From positions 6,286,165 through 6,350,164 of the forward strand of contig OX439136.1 of assembly GCA_949318235.1 (NCBI GenBank): a stretch of DNA of 64,000 bases, given 5' to 3'. Source of the stretch: Ecdyonurus torrentis. Its lineage: Eukaryota; Arthropoda; Insecta; Ephemeroptera; Heptageniidae. The position numbers and the translations under genes were made by a program. The notes under the pieces were generated by a model. It was not told the DNA's origin and ran no database searches. It saw only the letters and a list, made by a program, of their open reading frames with translations. Of this stretch, positions 27,959-40,295 are shown one piece after another. Position 1 is the first letter of the stretch. Each line of letters starts with the position of its first letter.

Positions 27959-28213
27959 ACACTCTAAAAAATGGTGCATTTTTTACTGTAGTTACGAATA
28001 TTAACTTATTTAAAATAATCACTTTTAAGTTATTATGAGTCAAAATAATGCATTTTAGCAAATTATTAACAATATATGAAATATAGCTATTTTAACTTAA
28101 AATCAACTTACACGAGTTGCTAAAATGCATTATTTTAGCTACTTATAATAATTTAAAAGTGATTATCTTAAATATTATTTGTAACTGAAGTATTGCACCC
28201 TATTTTAACGTGT
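27959..28213. mobile_element. Foldback element
   Basis: Ends ACACTCTAAAAAATGGTGCA and TGCACCCTATTTTAACGTGT are inverted. The arms continue through AATAATCACTTTTAAGTTAT and TAATTTAAAAGTGATTAT to AATGCATTTTAGCAA / TTGCTAAAATGCATT. Arms of about 100 bp, non-coding. Confidence 0.75.
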
Positions 28214-28229
28214 AATAAAGCCAATCTTT

Positions 28230-28230
<1 letters not shown>

Positions 28231-28269
<39 letters not shown>
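28231..28269. repeat. (CT)n microsatellite
   Basis: About 19 CT repeats just after the foldback element. Confidence 0.95.
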
Positions 28270-28271
<2 letters not shown>

Positions 28272-28853
28272 GTGATGTGACATCTTAAAAGATCTCATTA
28301 AAAAATGAATTTAATTTTAGCCAGTTACTAAAGGGTTATTGTTCTATTAATTGAATTCATTGTATTATTACTTATCTCATTATTTAAATAAAAAAGTCAA
28401 ATCCCAACATGGCTACATAATGAACATTGTAGGCTGTACTAAAACAATGAGTCATACGCCGCAAACGTAATGAGAAAATACAAGTGCCGCTTCCCACAAT
28501 CTATAATAATATAATGTATATTATAAAAATTTATGTCAGATCTCCAACTCTGAACGTTTTGTGACCGAAACTAAAAAGTGAAATGTGAATATAATAATTA
28601 TTTGTTACATAATTTTTTTATTTTATTTTTTTCATGTATATATAATAAAATTTATTACTTATAAATTACCGTAAAACTTAGCGATTTATATGTCAACTGT
28701 ACAATATATAATATATCCAATATATAATTTATACAATAATGTGAAATGTACGTTAATTTAAAGATTCTAAATAAACATATTTATGACGCTCAATTTATAA
28801 GCTACAAAAGTAGGGATAGATAGCAAGTGTATTACACTTGTTTTAAACTCTTT

Positions 28854-28855
<2 letters not shown>

Positions 28856-28913
<58 letters not shown>
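28856..28913. repeat. (GA)n microsatellite
   Basis: About 29 GA repeats. Confidence 0.95.
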
Positions 28914-28916
<3 letters not shown>

Positions 28917-29814
28917 ATATTCCGATAAAATTATTGCAACTCTTAAGATTTATTTAAACATTTTACTAGAGTATATCGTAACTAAAAATAGAAACAAAAA
29001 GTCTTAATTAAAATAAAAGAATAATTATTTATAAAAACATTATTATAATTAAAGCATTGCATAGAAAAACAAATTAAATTAAAACTAAATTAATATAGAA
29101 AAATAAATTAATTTAATTGACACCTTATACTATACATAATATACAATTATATAACAATAAAAATTTATATTATAAAAAATTGCATAGGAATGAATTTGTA
29201 TATTTTTATCTTAATTTATAATCACTATTAGTAAATTGAAGCGCAATGCGTGACAAACAAGCGGCCGTGATTTTATTGTACGTGAAGTCAGAGAGAGAGA
29301 AAGAGAAAGAGAGAGAGAGAGAGAGGTAATTTATGTCTTAAAGATTTATACTTCACGCGCTGCAAGTTGTTAGTGTGTAAACCCATGTGTGCATGACGAT
29401 ATTATAAATGCACGTCGTCAAAATTGATGCATTCTTTTTTAATACAATCAAATGCAAGTATTTTTCTTTTTAAATCATAGCTTTATTTTATAGATTTTTT
29501 TTTTTTTGTTTTTTTTTATATAGTTTAATGACTTTATTCCCAGTACAAAACAATATTTTACATTCTTCAATAAATTTGATTTCATGCAAATTTCATGCTT
29601 TTTAATGAAGATTTCATCATGCAATCAAATTTATAGCACATTGAAAATACTCCACATTGTAAAATATTACACAGTAATACATAAGAAATATTGTTGGATT
29701 TAATTATTGTAAATTAAATAAGGTCAACCCATATTTCAAGAAGAAGATTTTTTTTAAAAAAAATCTTGCAATGTTCAATTTACTTTCATTCATTTTTTTC
29801 TTTCTTGCACTCAC

Positions 29815-29821
<7 letters not shown>

Positions 29822-29903
<82 letters not shown>
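29822..29903. repeat. (TC)n microsatellite
   Basis: About 41 TC repeats, the longest GA/TC-type tract in the window. Confidence 0.95.
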
Positions 29904-29906
<3 letters not shown>

Positions 29907-31608
29907 ATTTCAATGATATAATTAGTATTTGTAGTACATGCACTCAAAATAATACACGGTGGAAGCTAATATAATACTTTTTAATTCAAAACCATCAATT
30001 TAAACAGAACTAAAAAAAAAAAAAGGTATAACGATTATTAGTGGTACTGTACATATGGAAAAAAAGTAAGAATTGCAATTTCAGTAACATTTATCCACAA
30101 AGACAAACAAACGTAATTACTGCTACATATAAAATAGAAAAACAAATTACGTGAAGTTAAATTTTTAAATTAAAAAAAAAAAAAATCCATAAAATAAAAT
30201 TATTAAAAAAAAAAGTATAATAATGATAATAAACTTTATTTAGATGGAAGTTAAATAAGATTTCACATAAAAATTATACATTACATAAAATAATGCAATA
30301 AAATTAAAGTGTAATCATATAATTTTTATAAAATCTACAATTAACTTTAGATTATAAAATATATAGGAAATCTTATTTATATGCAGGAAAACAGGTGCAA
30401 TTAAAACCAGTCTATACGTAAGAACCAGTTTAAACTTGCATTTTAATATCCATGAACGAAAGTCAAATCAAATAATTTCTCTATTTTATTAACATTACAT
30501 AATAATGATTGAATATTGGCACTTTTTTTTTCTTTATAATTTAATATTTAATGAAGGTCTTTACCTTTTTTTTCCATTAAATAAAGTTTTTTTCTTCTCA
30601 CGAATCAATATAAATAATAAATTAAATTAATTTTTTTTATTAAGGCCACCTACAGAGTTATGAATTATGATTAAAAACAACATAAAATGATTAGTCACTT
30701 TTTGCACGCTGTACTTTTTTTAAGGGTTGCTATTATGAGACTTGTATTTTTATAAAATTCAAAAGCTAACCCTTTATTTTTTTAAAGATTTTGTTGAGTT
30801 TCATGTATTTTACTGAGTAGAACACGTTAATGTACAACAAAAACCCAATCTATAAATCAAACCCGCAATGGAGCAATTAATCAGCATAAGTTGCAGATAG
30901 TTTAACACATTATAAAACATAATATTATCAAGCAAATATTTTTGAACTAACTTTTTTTAAAATATGCATGCGATTTGTATTGTTTTATAACATTACGTAG
31001 TCCATTCAGATATTCAATGCAATATTCAGGACCTCTTTTCTTTTTAAGGGAATAATCATCACAAAAAATAATGCCTTATAACCTAAACAAGTGTAATTTT
31101 GTTATTGCATTTTGATTGTATAGGAGACTGGAAATAAATATTTTTTGCATTTGAAAAGAATTCTTACTGTTTAGATAAAAATGACCAAAAGTAAGTTCAT
31201 TATAATTTTTTGAGTTCTATATACAGCGCGCTATAATATTACATTTTGAGCATCCCGGAATTGAAAATTTTGAATTTTTGGATATTCGAGAAACTGAAAA
31301 TTTAAGAATGATACTTACACTTGGTTATTTCTGTTTAAAACCAATAAGAAACTCAACAGAATATTTTTAAAATCACTGGCTTGAAAGTCAATGGTAACAA
31401 TTATCTGGGGCACAGATAAAATTAAATACCATAATAAATTACTCTGAACTGTTTTTGTTTACTGCAATATAAATTATGCTATACTGCATAAAAACTATGT
31501 TGGATATATTAACTTTTATGCTATATATAATTATTATTATTGTTCCAATTTAGCAAAAATTATGCTAAACTGATATTATAATGCAGCATGAATTTATGTT
31601 ATTTCATT

Positions 31609-31639
<31 letters not shown>

Positions 31640-32601
31640 CTCTCTGTTAAAATTGTCAAAAATCGTGATTGTATGAGAATATAAAAAGGAAAAAAACACT
31701 TAACAATAGGTAAATGAGTGTAAAATTAAAACAAAAGTGTAATTCAAAATTTTACAAGGTGACCACTCCATTTTTTTTTTTTTTCACCAAAGTACTTGTT
31801 TTCTTATTCTATATTATCACTATGTGCACAAAAAAAAAAAAAAGAAAAAAAAAGTCTTTTTAAATTTTTATTCATATATCACCGCAGTACCTCTAATCAT
31901 TGTCATCAGTCATCAGCCTTGAGTTGTTTTTTTTATTTTTATTTTTTATTTTTAGAAAAACGAGCAAAAAAAAAAAAAAAAAAAAAAAAAACACACAAAC
32001 ATTTTATAGAGATTGGAATTATAAATTTCGTTGCATTTGCAGATCAAATGCAGCTAAACACATCTATAAGTTTTACATTTCATATAACTTAAAAGCTTTA
32101 TTTTAAATTTATATAAAGTTATAAGGAAACGTCAACAAAAGTAATAGCAAAATAATAATAATACATTAAAAAGGAGTGAAATTTTTAATATGCGGTGGGC
32201 AATTAGGATCATTATTTCACCAATTATAATTTTATTCACGGACAAAAATAAATGCTTAATAATTCTGCGAGCTCGGTTTGATCAACACGTATTCATAACA
32301 ACATTATTTATATTTTTATAATTTAGCGATTGTCTCATAGAAATTCATTTATGTTGTATACTGCATATTTATTTAATAAAATTTTAAAAATTGCAAAATT
32401 TACGTTATATAACATAAAAATTATTTTCTGCAATATACGTATTCTTTTTCTGCGTTACAAAAACAATAATAATAAGTAAAACCACATGATTTTTTTTTTT
32501 TTTTACTATTGTTGTTCCATCTTTTGCAGTATATTATATTTGTATGTATAGAATGATTTAAAAATACTAAATAATATATCAATAAAATTTCGACTCTGTT
32601 C

Positions 32602-32638
<37 letters not shown>
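32602..32638. repeat. (TC)n microsatellite
   Basis: About 18 TC repeats. A shorter interrupted tract is at 31610-31645. Confidence 0.93.
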
Positions 32639-32645
<7 letters not shown>

Positions 32646-32949
32646 TGTTTGCTAGAATTCTGTTTTATAAGAACGAAAAAATAAAAAAATAAAAATTGTT
32701 ACCGATAAAAAGTTTATAACCAACGTTTAACTTTATTATTTATTTATAGATCAATGTCACTTTTATTACAATACCGCTATAATTACAAATACGTAATACT
32801 GAGATAAAAACAAAACATATTAACAATCCCTTCTGAAGAAGAAGGAAAAAAATGTATTTCCTATACCTCAAATTGAGTTAAGTTACTGTATAGATGATCT
32901 GAAAAAACGTGCATAAAAAAATATATTTTTTTAATCACATTTATTTTCA

Positions 32950-33288
32950 TTAAAACCATAGACCACATAAAACAACGTGTGCTTTTTAATGAATAAACAC
33001 GAAATGAGATCTTCAAAACTGATAACAATTTTTACCAGAATGTCAATGTATACCCAAGAGAGAGCGTGAAAATACTGTAAATACTGTAATAGTATGTAAA
33101 TATTCATGTTTTTGACGTCAGACACATGCAAAAATTAGTATGAAAATGTTGTGCGGGGTGCATAAATCGAAATTTTCTGATCACTGCTACGGAGCTACAG
33201 TTGGGTTTTGAGACAAACTAATTTAATTATTTAAGTTCCATCAAGTGTTTTGTGATATAAATGCCTTTCTTCTGATCTATTTCTTTAA
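32950..33288 (-). mobile_element. TTAA-bounded MITE, copy 2
   Basis: A 339-bp inverted copy of 27373-27715. TTAA occurs at both borders, followed by AACCATAGACCACAT, with TGACGTCA at 33113. The short peptide readable across it is shared with copy 1 only because the DNA is homologous. Confidence 0.8.
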
Positions 33289-33394
33289 GTTACATATTAT
33301 TTCTCCTATGCTTTACTGTATTTACTACCACAAAGATGGCAACCAATTACAAGGAGATTTACTTGTAAACCACATGTTTATAATATGTATTGAA

Positions 33395-33548
33395 TAATAA
33401 AGGAACAACTGTTTTGAAGCCAACTTAAAGCAATTTCGGTCACATCCGCTTCCGTTTCTAATTACTACGCATGCGCAGTACTTTAAACGGAAGCGGATGT
33501 GAGCAAAATCGCTTATAGTCGGCTTCAAAACAGTTGTTCATTTATTAG
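33395..33548. mobile_element. Foldback element, 154 bp
   Basis: GAACAACTGTTTTGAAGCC and CACATCCGCTTCCGTTT at the left are matched by AAACGGAAGCGGATGTG and GGCTTCAAAACAGTTGTTC at the right. Arms of about 60 bp flank a small loop containing GCATGCGC. GC-rich against its surroundings. Confidence 0.78.
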
Positions 33549-35169
33549 TTAATATAGCAATAACGTGACATTTTTTAAAAAAATTTATTTAATAACAACA
33601 TTGCTACTGTACACCGCCAAACTTAATTATATATACAATATCCTTGTTCAGATTATAATTATTTTTTATAATCATATTTTACGCATATAGTTTTTAAATA
33701 TGTCTATAGCAAAATAATGAACTGTTATATTATATAGAAAGAAAGTTTAAAAATTATTATATAATAATTTAAATTTGATTAATTTTTCCGGACACAATTA
33801 AAAAAGCTTTACATTTTTGGCTATTGATTATCAAATCTGACAAAATTTATGTAAATAAATTAAAACCTTTTTGCTGCTTATTAAAAAAAAAGGTTACTTA
33901 ATTTTATACTTTCTTTAAAATTTATATGCCCAAGAAAAATATTAAAACAATTTCTCTTTTAAACGATGGTGTCATAATTTAGCCCAAATATACGTGGTAT
34001 AAGCAAAATTTTAATATACTACAACTTTAAATATATTAGAATATTAGATTTGTGAATTTTAATTAGATTTTTATGTTTTATTTTCTTCACATTATTTCAA
34101 AATATTGGTGATTTCGTTAATATTATTTTTATACAGTATATTTAATATAACTAAAGACCTTTTTGCAAGGAGTAAAATATTCTAAACATGCAATAATTGT
34201 AATTGTATGCAACCTAAATTTGCATACAATTTATTGCATCGTGTAAATTCTACTCTGTATGAATAGGTTTTAAAAATGTGTTTCCAATATTTTTCATAAA
34301 CTACTACTCACTATATATAGTAATTGTTAATGGGAGGCCACAGTTATATTTAAAATAATAATAAAAAAATAAAAAAATCCCGATAAATATTTCAAACTTC
34401 CTATAAATATTACAATTTCCATAATGTACAACCCTCAACAACATAAGATTATATAGTTTACGCGATGAATCTTATTTGACGTCATATACGTATATGTATA
34501 TAAAATAAGAATTGAGTTTAAACTGCACATACGCATTTACACGTAATCCTTTTAAATGACGTATATACAATAATTTCAACATATAAATATTTCAGTGTGA
34601 ATTTTAATTAAAAGTAGTAATAACGGGGTCTAGTTTCCCTGGGTGTTACGAGAGAATGATTTTTCTACTATATCAAAGGAGATAATTATGTAGAAACCAA
34701 TAAAATAAGCTATATTCTTTTATGACTAATAAATATTATATATAAATTGATATCACACATTGATTATAAATACTTTATAATTCATTGTATCATTAATATA
34801 CGTATGAAATAAAAATCTTCTTTAGTGTTAATATATAATCTGATTTAATTAATAGCACACGAAGAGAATAAATTACGTAATGTATCTACGTTATGTCATT
34901 ATAGTATATAAATTGAAACTGCAATAATAATGACGTTATCATACGACGGAATACGACGAAGCAGAAGAATAAGACAGTACAGTATAGAGAAAAATGACGA
35001 TCATAAGAATAAGAAGAACGGGAGAAAAATGTCGCGGCATGGCCCGTGTGTGCTGTTCCATTAATTTGGAATGTCCTTGCCTGTAAATAAGACAATTTCT
35101 TGACTGGGACTGGGATTGGTGAAGCACGATAACACAATATAGCAAGCAAAAAAAAAAAAAAATAATAAT

Positions 35170-35350
35170 AATAATAATAAATTACGTAATTTATGCTACA
35201 TTTATGTCATTCTAGCATAATTGATGCTAAATTACAACAACACAAATAAATATGCGGTAAAACATAATATTTATTAAGCAGTATATAGAATGAATTATGG
35301 TGTATTAAAGAAATTACGCTAAAATGATCTTACATCTAGTTTTTTTTTCG
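35170..35350. repeat. CATAAATTATGC-family repeat, copy 2
   Basis: Contains AATTACGTAATTTATGCTAC, TTATGTCATTCTAGCATAAT and AACATAATATTTATTAAGC. More diverged than the 26771 and 46133 copies; the borders are approximate. Confidence 0.6.
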
Positions 35351-35460
35351 TGCAATTCAAATAACGACTCACTATAATTCGAATAATTTTAAAACAGTTT
35401 TCTAGTTTTGATTTTTGCGTATTTTATAAATGGAAAAGATCCTCCTTTATTTTAACATTG

Positions 35461-35495
<35 letters not shown>

Positions 35496-36921
35496 GCAGT
35501 ATTATATTATACCAAATACGTACACAAAATGATTAATGAGTGTATATTACGAGATACTAAGAAACGTCTCGGTCAATAAAATTTATATATATATAGCACT
35601 TGTTAATAACAGTATATTAATTATTATTATTTATGTTAAAAAGTGAATCAATTTTCACGGTTCCTCATTTTGTTAAACGATGGAGAAAGTTTCATATGTG
35701 TTTGAAAAGAAGTGAGAAATATTTAGAAGGGCATTGTGGATTATAATAAACTCTCTGCTGCAATTTTTCAAATTTCCAATACGATATAATAATTAATGAC
35801 CTTGAAAATATTTCAAGGTCAAGTATTAGATAATTTTTCCAACGAAATTATTATTTTTATTTAAGAAAAAATAATAATACAATAGAATTATTTATTGTTA
35901 ATATTCAATGTCAATAATTATTTTATGAATATTTTTTTTCTTAAATATTTTATTCATGTTTTTTTTTTTACGACTTATTAAATATAATAATGTGTTATTA
36001 TTTTTTGGTATATATTTTTTTGGTAAATTTTGTTATGAATCATTGAAACTTTATATTTGCTTAGATAATTTTGGGAAAAAAAAAAAAAAAAAAAAAATGA
36101 GGTGTTTCGTGACGAGGAAAGAATTTTTTTTTCTTACGTTTTGTCCAATTACTGCATAAGTCCATGATTATTCACGTCTTTTTTAAAATAGAGCAAATTA
36201 CATCACGTGCTTCAATCATGAAGCTCATCACAGATGGTGCAGAAAAAGACAAGAAAAACCCTAATTTTCTACTCCTTAAAGGTACCAAAACTTTTAATGA
36301 AAACTATACGCACCGCAAAGTCGGAAATTTTTGGAAGTTTTTTTTTTTTTTTTTTTTTTTTTTTTAGCGGAATAAATAACAAACTATTATTATTATCAGT
36401 ATTACGATAATATTACGTTGTACTGTGTAAAAGTATGACCAAAAACCATAATAAATTACAATGTAAGACATCGTATAAAAAGAAGAGACAGACGAGGCGA
36501 CCATAATAATGTTTAGTATTTTATGCTGTGCAAGTGTCAAAGCAACTTTTCATCACTAAAGAGAACTCTGCTAATAGGTGTCTTGTGTAATGAAATTAAA
36601 AAATTTGTGCAGTATTTTTACAATGCTATATAGTATGATTATTATACGAGTATTATCATGTTATGTTAAATTATTAGTAGCATCACGAAAGTGTAAATAT
36701 CTTATACCTGTATATTTATGGTTGAAGACTTTGTAGAATAGAATGTCAAGCCCTCGCAATTCCTTATTAAAGTTGCTAATTATTATAATTGTTCTAAGAC
36801 AAAAACCTATGATGCATTGTATATTTGTGAGTACAATGACTGTAGGACGAAAGAAACAAATAAAGAATTTAGAAATTTTGAGTTGGAGGTGCATCATATG
36901 AACATTGCAAAATGAGGAAGA

Positions 36922-37315
36922 CTAATGATTTTTGGTACAATATTTGAGCACCTATTTAGAAAAAGTATAACTAGTATATTCTATTGAAGTCAATATCTAC
37001 CATTATTAAAAATATTTCAGTAATTAATTCATAAATAAAAAAATGACGACCACGCTCCCAAAAAGCCTTTGACGTCATTCACTCGTTTGTTTGAATTTGT
37101 AAAAGACGATCTAACTCCGCTGCAAATTCAAACAAACGAGTAATAAAAAATGACGTCACAGACTTTCTATGAGGGCGTAACTGTCATTTTTTTTTATACA
37201 TGAATTAACCATTGAAATGTAATTAATAAAGGTAAATATTGACTTGAATAGAATTCACCATAGTTATTATACTCTTTCTAAATATGCACTAAAATACTGT
37301 CCCAAAAATAATTAG
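36922..37315. mobile_element. 394-bp foldback element with paired TGACGTCA
   Basis: Inverted arms extend from CTAATGATTTTTGGTACA at the left to CCCAAAAATAATTAG at the right. They include CTATTGAAGTCAATATCTAC / GGTAAATATTGACTTGAATA and TCGTTTGTTTGAATTTG / CAAATTCAAACAAACGAG. TGACGTCA occurs in each arm (37070 and 37151). Non-coding. Confidence 0.75.
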
Positions 37316-37381
37316 TATTCCTTATTATATTACACAGCATAATTTATCAATTTTATCAATTTTATGTGCAATGAATATATA

Positions 37382-37385
<4 letters not shown>

Positions 37386-37470
<85 letters not shown>
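37386..37470. repeat. (AT)n microsatellite
   Basis: About 85 bp of AT dinucleotides. Confidence 0.95.
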
Positions 37471-37473
<3 letters not shown>

Positions 37474-37985
37474 TTGCAGTTAATTTAAGTATTGCAGGCC
37501 TTGCCTAAAATGTTAAACTTTTAACAGTTTATATAATATTTAAGGCGTAGTACGTTTGGGCGTTTATTATGTTATACAATCGAGTAATTAGGCCTCAGTA
37601 TATGTTCATTATTATACTTTGTGTTTTCTACAATGTATAAATTTTTAATATTAACCGCATACAAAAGTTTAATGAGATCATCTAGTTAAATCGGGCAATG
37701 ACAGTGACCCTAATTTACGAAAATATACACGCACAAAAATAAATAAGTTGTAATTATGTTAGCTCAATTTCAGTAACGTTAGTTCATGAAAAAATAATTA
37801 ATTTGACAAATTATAGTTATAACGACTGATGATAAATACATTATTGTACTCAAAAATTACTTACATAATTCCAAAACCTATTTATAGCACAATTAGTATA
37901 TTGCACAAATTAGGTAATTTTATAATTCCCGGGAGTGGAAAAACACTTTCATCGACTTAAAATGTCAAATATTCGACAAAAAAAA

Positions 37986-37997
37986 ATATATATATAC

Positions 37998-38073
<76 letters not shown>
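37986..38073. repeat. (AT)n microsatellite
   Basis: AT tract, interrupted once near 37997. Confidence 0.93.
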
Positions 38074-38078
<5 letters not shown>

Positions 38079-38164
38079 ATTAAAAACTTTTTTTTAAAAT
38101 GTCTATTTAATGTCATTAAGGGTTTTATGGAATCATTCCAATTAAAATATAAGGAAAAGTTTAT

Positions 38165-38200
<36 letters not shown>

Positions 38201-38685
38201 AGTTGAAATAATACTAAAATATAAAAAATTAAAAATATAACTATAATGAACTTAAAAAAGTAATCACTAATTTCATTGAAATACTAAAAACGTAATAAGA
38301 TATTAATCATTAGAAAGAAAAAAAAAAGTATGTAATAATTAGATACATTATTTTTCACCACTAAAGCGTTAAAAATAACAATAATATATCCTAACAATTA
38401 CAAATTGGCAAAAAATAGTTCAAAGTCGATATTTATTATCATCATTATTACACGAATTTTCACACCGTTTATTAAAACGTCAAGGCGATTCGTACACTTA
38501 ACCACGCAAGCAATGCAGAAACCACATTTTTTTCCTGAACTCATATGTTAAAATACTATAATAACTGAATTTTTTTATAAAGACCATGAAACAATTACAT
38601 TAACTTATAATTTGAATAAAAAAAATTTAGGCAAAATAAAAAAATTGTAAATAACAAAATTATGTAAATAACATATGATGAATGT

Positions 38686-38802
38686 ATGAATGAATGAATG
38701 AATGAATGAATGAATGAATGAATGAATGAATGAATGAATGAATGAATGAATGAATGAATGAATGAATGAATGAATGAATGAATGAATGAATGAATGAATG
38801 AA
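38686..38802. repeat. (GAAT)n tetranucleotide array
   Basis: About 29 tandem GAAT/ATGA units, decaying into GAAC units at the right end. Confidence 0.95.
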
Positions 38803-39209
38803 TAAACGAACGAACGAATGAAAAAAAAATGAAACAATAAATAAAGAATCCAGTAAATTAATAAATTTACAAATAATTTAATAAATAAATTTATCAATAA
38901 ATAAAATAAACAACAATTAAAGAAAAATTTCAAATTTACTAGGCATACTTACTCATAATATGTAAATATCACAAAATTCTAGGCGAACTATAATTCAGTT
39001 CAAGAAAAAAAAAATGCGTAACAGAAAAAAAAAAAAAAAAAAAGAGAAATGAGATCAAACTGTGCTAAAAAAAATCTCTAAGGTGCGTATATATTTAAAA
39101 CATTAATTTATATCATATAATATTAGACTATATAGATCTGCGTTTAACAATATAAGAAGAATGAGGGGAAAGTGGTGGTAAAAATTAAGTTTAAAGTTTA
39201 AAAGATTGG

Positions 39210-39274
39210 CAAGGTCGGGGAAAAAGGAGGGTGTTACTATATAAGTTGAAATTTTATACAGAGTAGTATCATTC
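39210..39274 (+). promoter_or_regulatory. Promoter of cuticle gene C
   Basis: TATATAAG at 39238-39245 is followed 31 bp later by TCATTC (39269-39274), which I take as the initiator. Upstream, GGCAAGGTCGG (CAAGGTCG at 39210-39217) resembles the nuclear receptor site YCAAGGYCR used by FTZ-F1 in insect cuticle genes. Gene D has the same arrangement. Confidence 0.7.
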
Positions 39275-39290
39275 ACAAAACAGCTCAACA

Positions 39291-40295
39291 ATGGCATTCA
39301 AGGTAAGTTTGTATTCTTTTACACAAGACGGAAAGGCGTATATAGTGTTATATATTCATTATTATATAATAATAATAATAAAGAAAAAGTGGAAATTATT
39401 TTAGAAAGTGATGAATAATAATGTGATATATTAATGTAGAGGATGTGTTTAATATTAATTTTATTCATTTTTTATTTATACTGTATTATTTAATTATATT
39501 TATGGGTAGAGTAAAGATTTAAATATATAATATTATGTAAATAATTGAATATTATTTCATACTACATACATAATATTATTTAGCTCATTAAATTATAAGC
39601 TATTTGCTTTACAATAATAATTTGTAAAAGGAAGGGTTCTGTATATATTTATTCAGTTTACAGATTTGCAAAAATATAGTTATATAAGTAGATTTATTAT
39701 TATTATTTTAAAGAAAATTAAAGCTCATGTGTCACTTTTTTTTTATTGTCAACAGTTCGTCGCTTTCGCCGCTTTCATCGCCGTGGCCCGCGCTGGAGTT
39801 ATCGCACCCGCATACTCCGCATACGCTGCCGCCCCTGCTCTGGGATACGCTCATGCCCCAGTAGCCGCCTACGCACACGGACCAGTGGCTACCTACGCCG
39901 CTGCCCCCGCTATCGCTAAGGTCGCAGTCCCCGCTGAGTACGACGCTCACCCACAATACCACTACGCTTACTCCGTATCCGATGCTCTGACCGGAGATAA
40001 CAAGCACCAGGAGGAGAGCCGTGACGGAGATGTCGTGAAGGGATCTTACTCCCTTGTTGAGTCCGACGGAACCCGTCGTATCGTCGACTACACCGCTGAT
40101 CCCATCAACGGATTCAACGCTGTTGTCCACAAGGAGGGAGTCGCTGTCCAGAAGGCTATTGTTGCTGCCCCAGCTTACGCTAAGGTGGCTGCTCCTCTTG
40201 CTTATGCTGCCCCAGTCGCTCACGCCTACCACGCCGCCCCCGTTGTCAGCGCCTACCATGGTGCCCCAGCTGTGGCTCACCTCGCTCACTACTAA
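39291..40295 (+). CDS. RR-2 cuticle protein C, 183 aa
   Basis: Secreted chitin-binding cuticle protein. Exon 1 (39291-39302) codes for MAFK with a GTAAGT donor; exon 2 (39756-40295) follows acceptor TCAACAG. The signal peptide [17 protein letters not shown] is followed by an Ala/Tyr/His-rich segment ([18 protein letters not shown]). The RR-2 domain is at about 65-128: [40 protein letters not shown], then [20 protein letters not shown]. The His-rich C-terminus includes [20 protein letters not shown]. The protein differs from gene D at only a few residues. The likely polyadenylation signal is ATTAAA at 40348. Exon 2 is a GC-rich island in AT-rich DNA and leaves a long open antisense frame. Confidence 0.96.

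Larger units (their letters stand above)
23364..39290. other. 16-kb gene-free region with repeats
   Basis: Apart from the promoters of genes B and C, no supported gene on either strand. Open frames here are short, low-complexity or lie in repeats. Contents are the MITE-like elements and microsatellites listed separately, long A/T homopolymers, and many diverged copies of a CATAAATTATGC-type repeat (near 27130-27260, 27345-27370, 31435-31605, 32230-32440, 37725-37900). Confidence 0.7.

Noticed and set aside
29704..29974. Open frames made of Arg-Glu or Leu-Ser repeats across GA/CT tracts (also at 18774, 44759, 59563)
   Set aside because: Products of translating dinucleotide repeats; no conserved flanking sequence or start context.
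38686..38802. Regular 4-bp array (GAAT) and the TAAA array at 22932, considered as possible CRISPR or satellite
   Set aside because: Simple tetranucleotide microsatellites with no spacers, in a eukaryotic genome.
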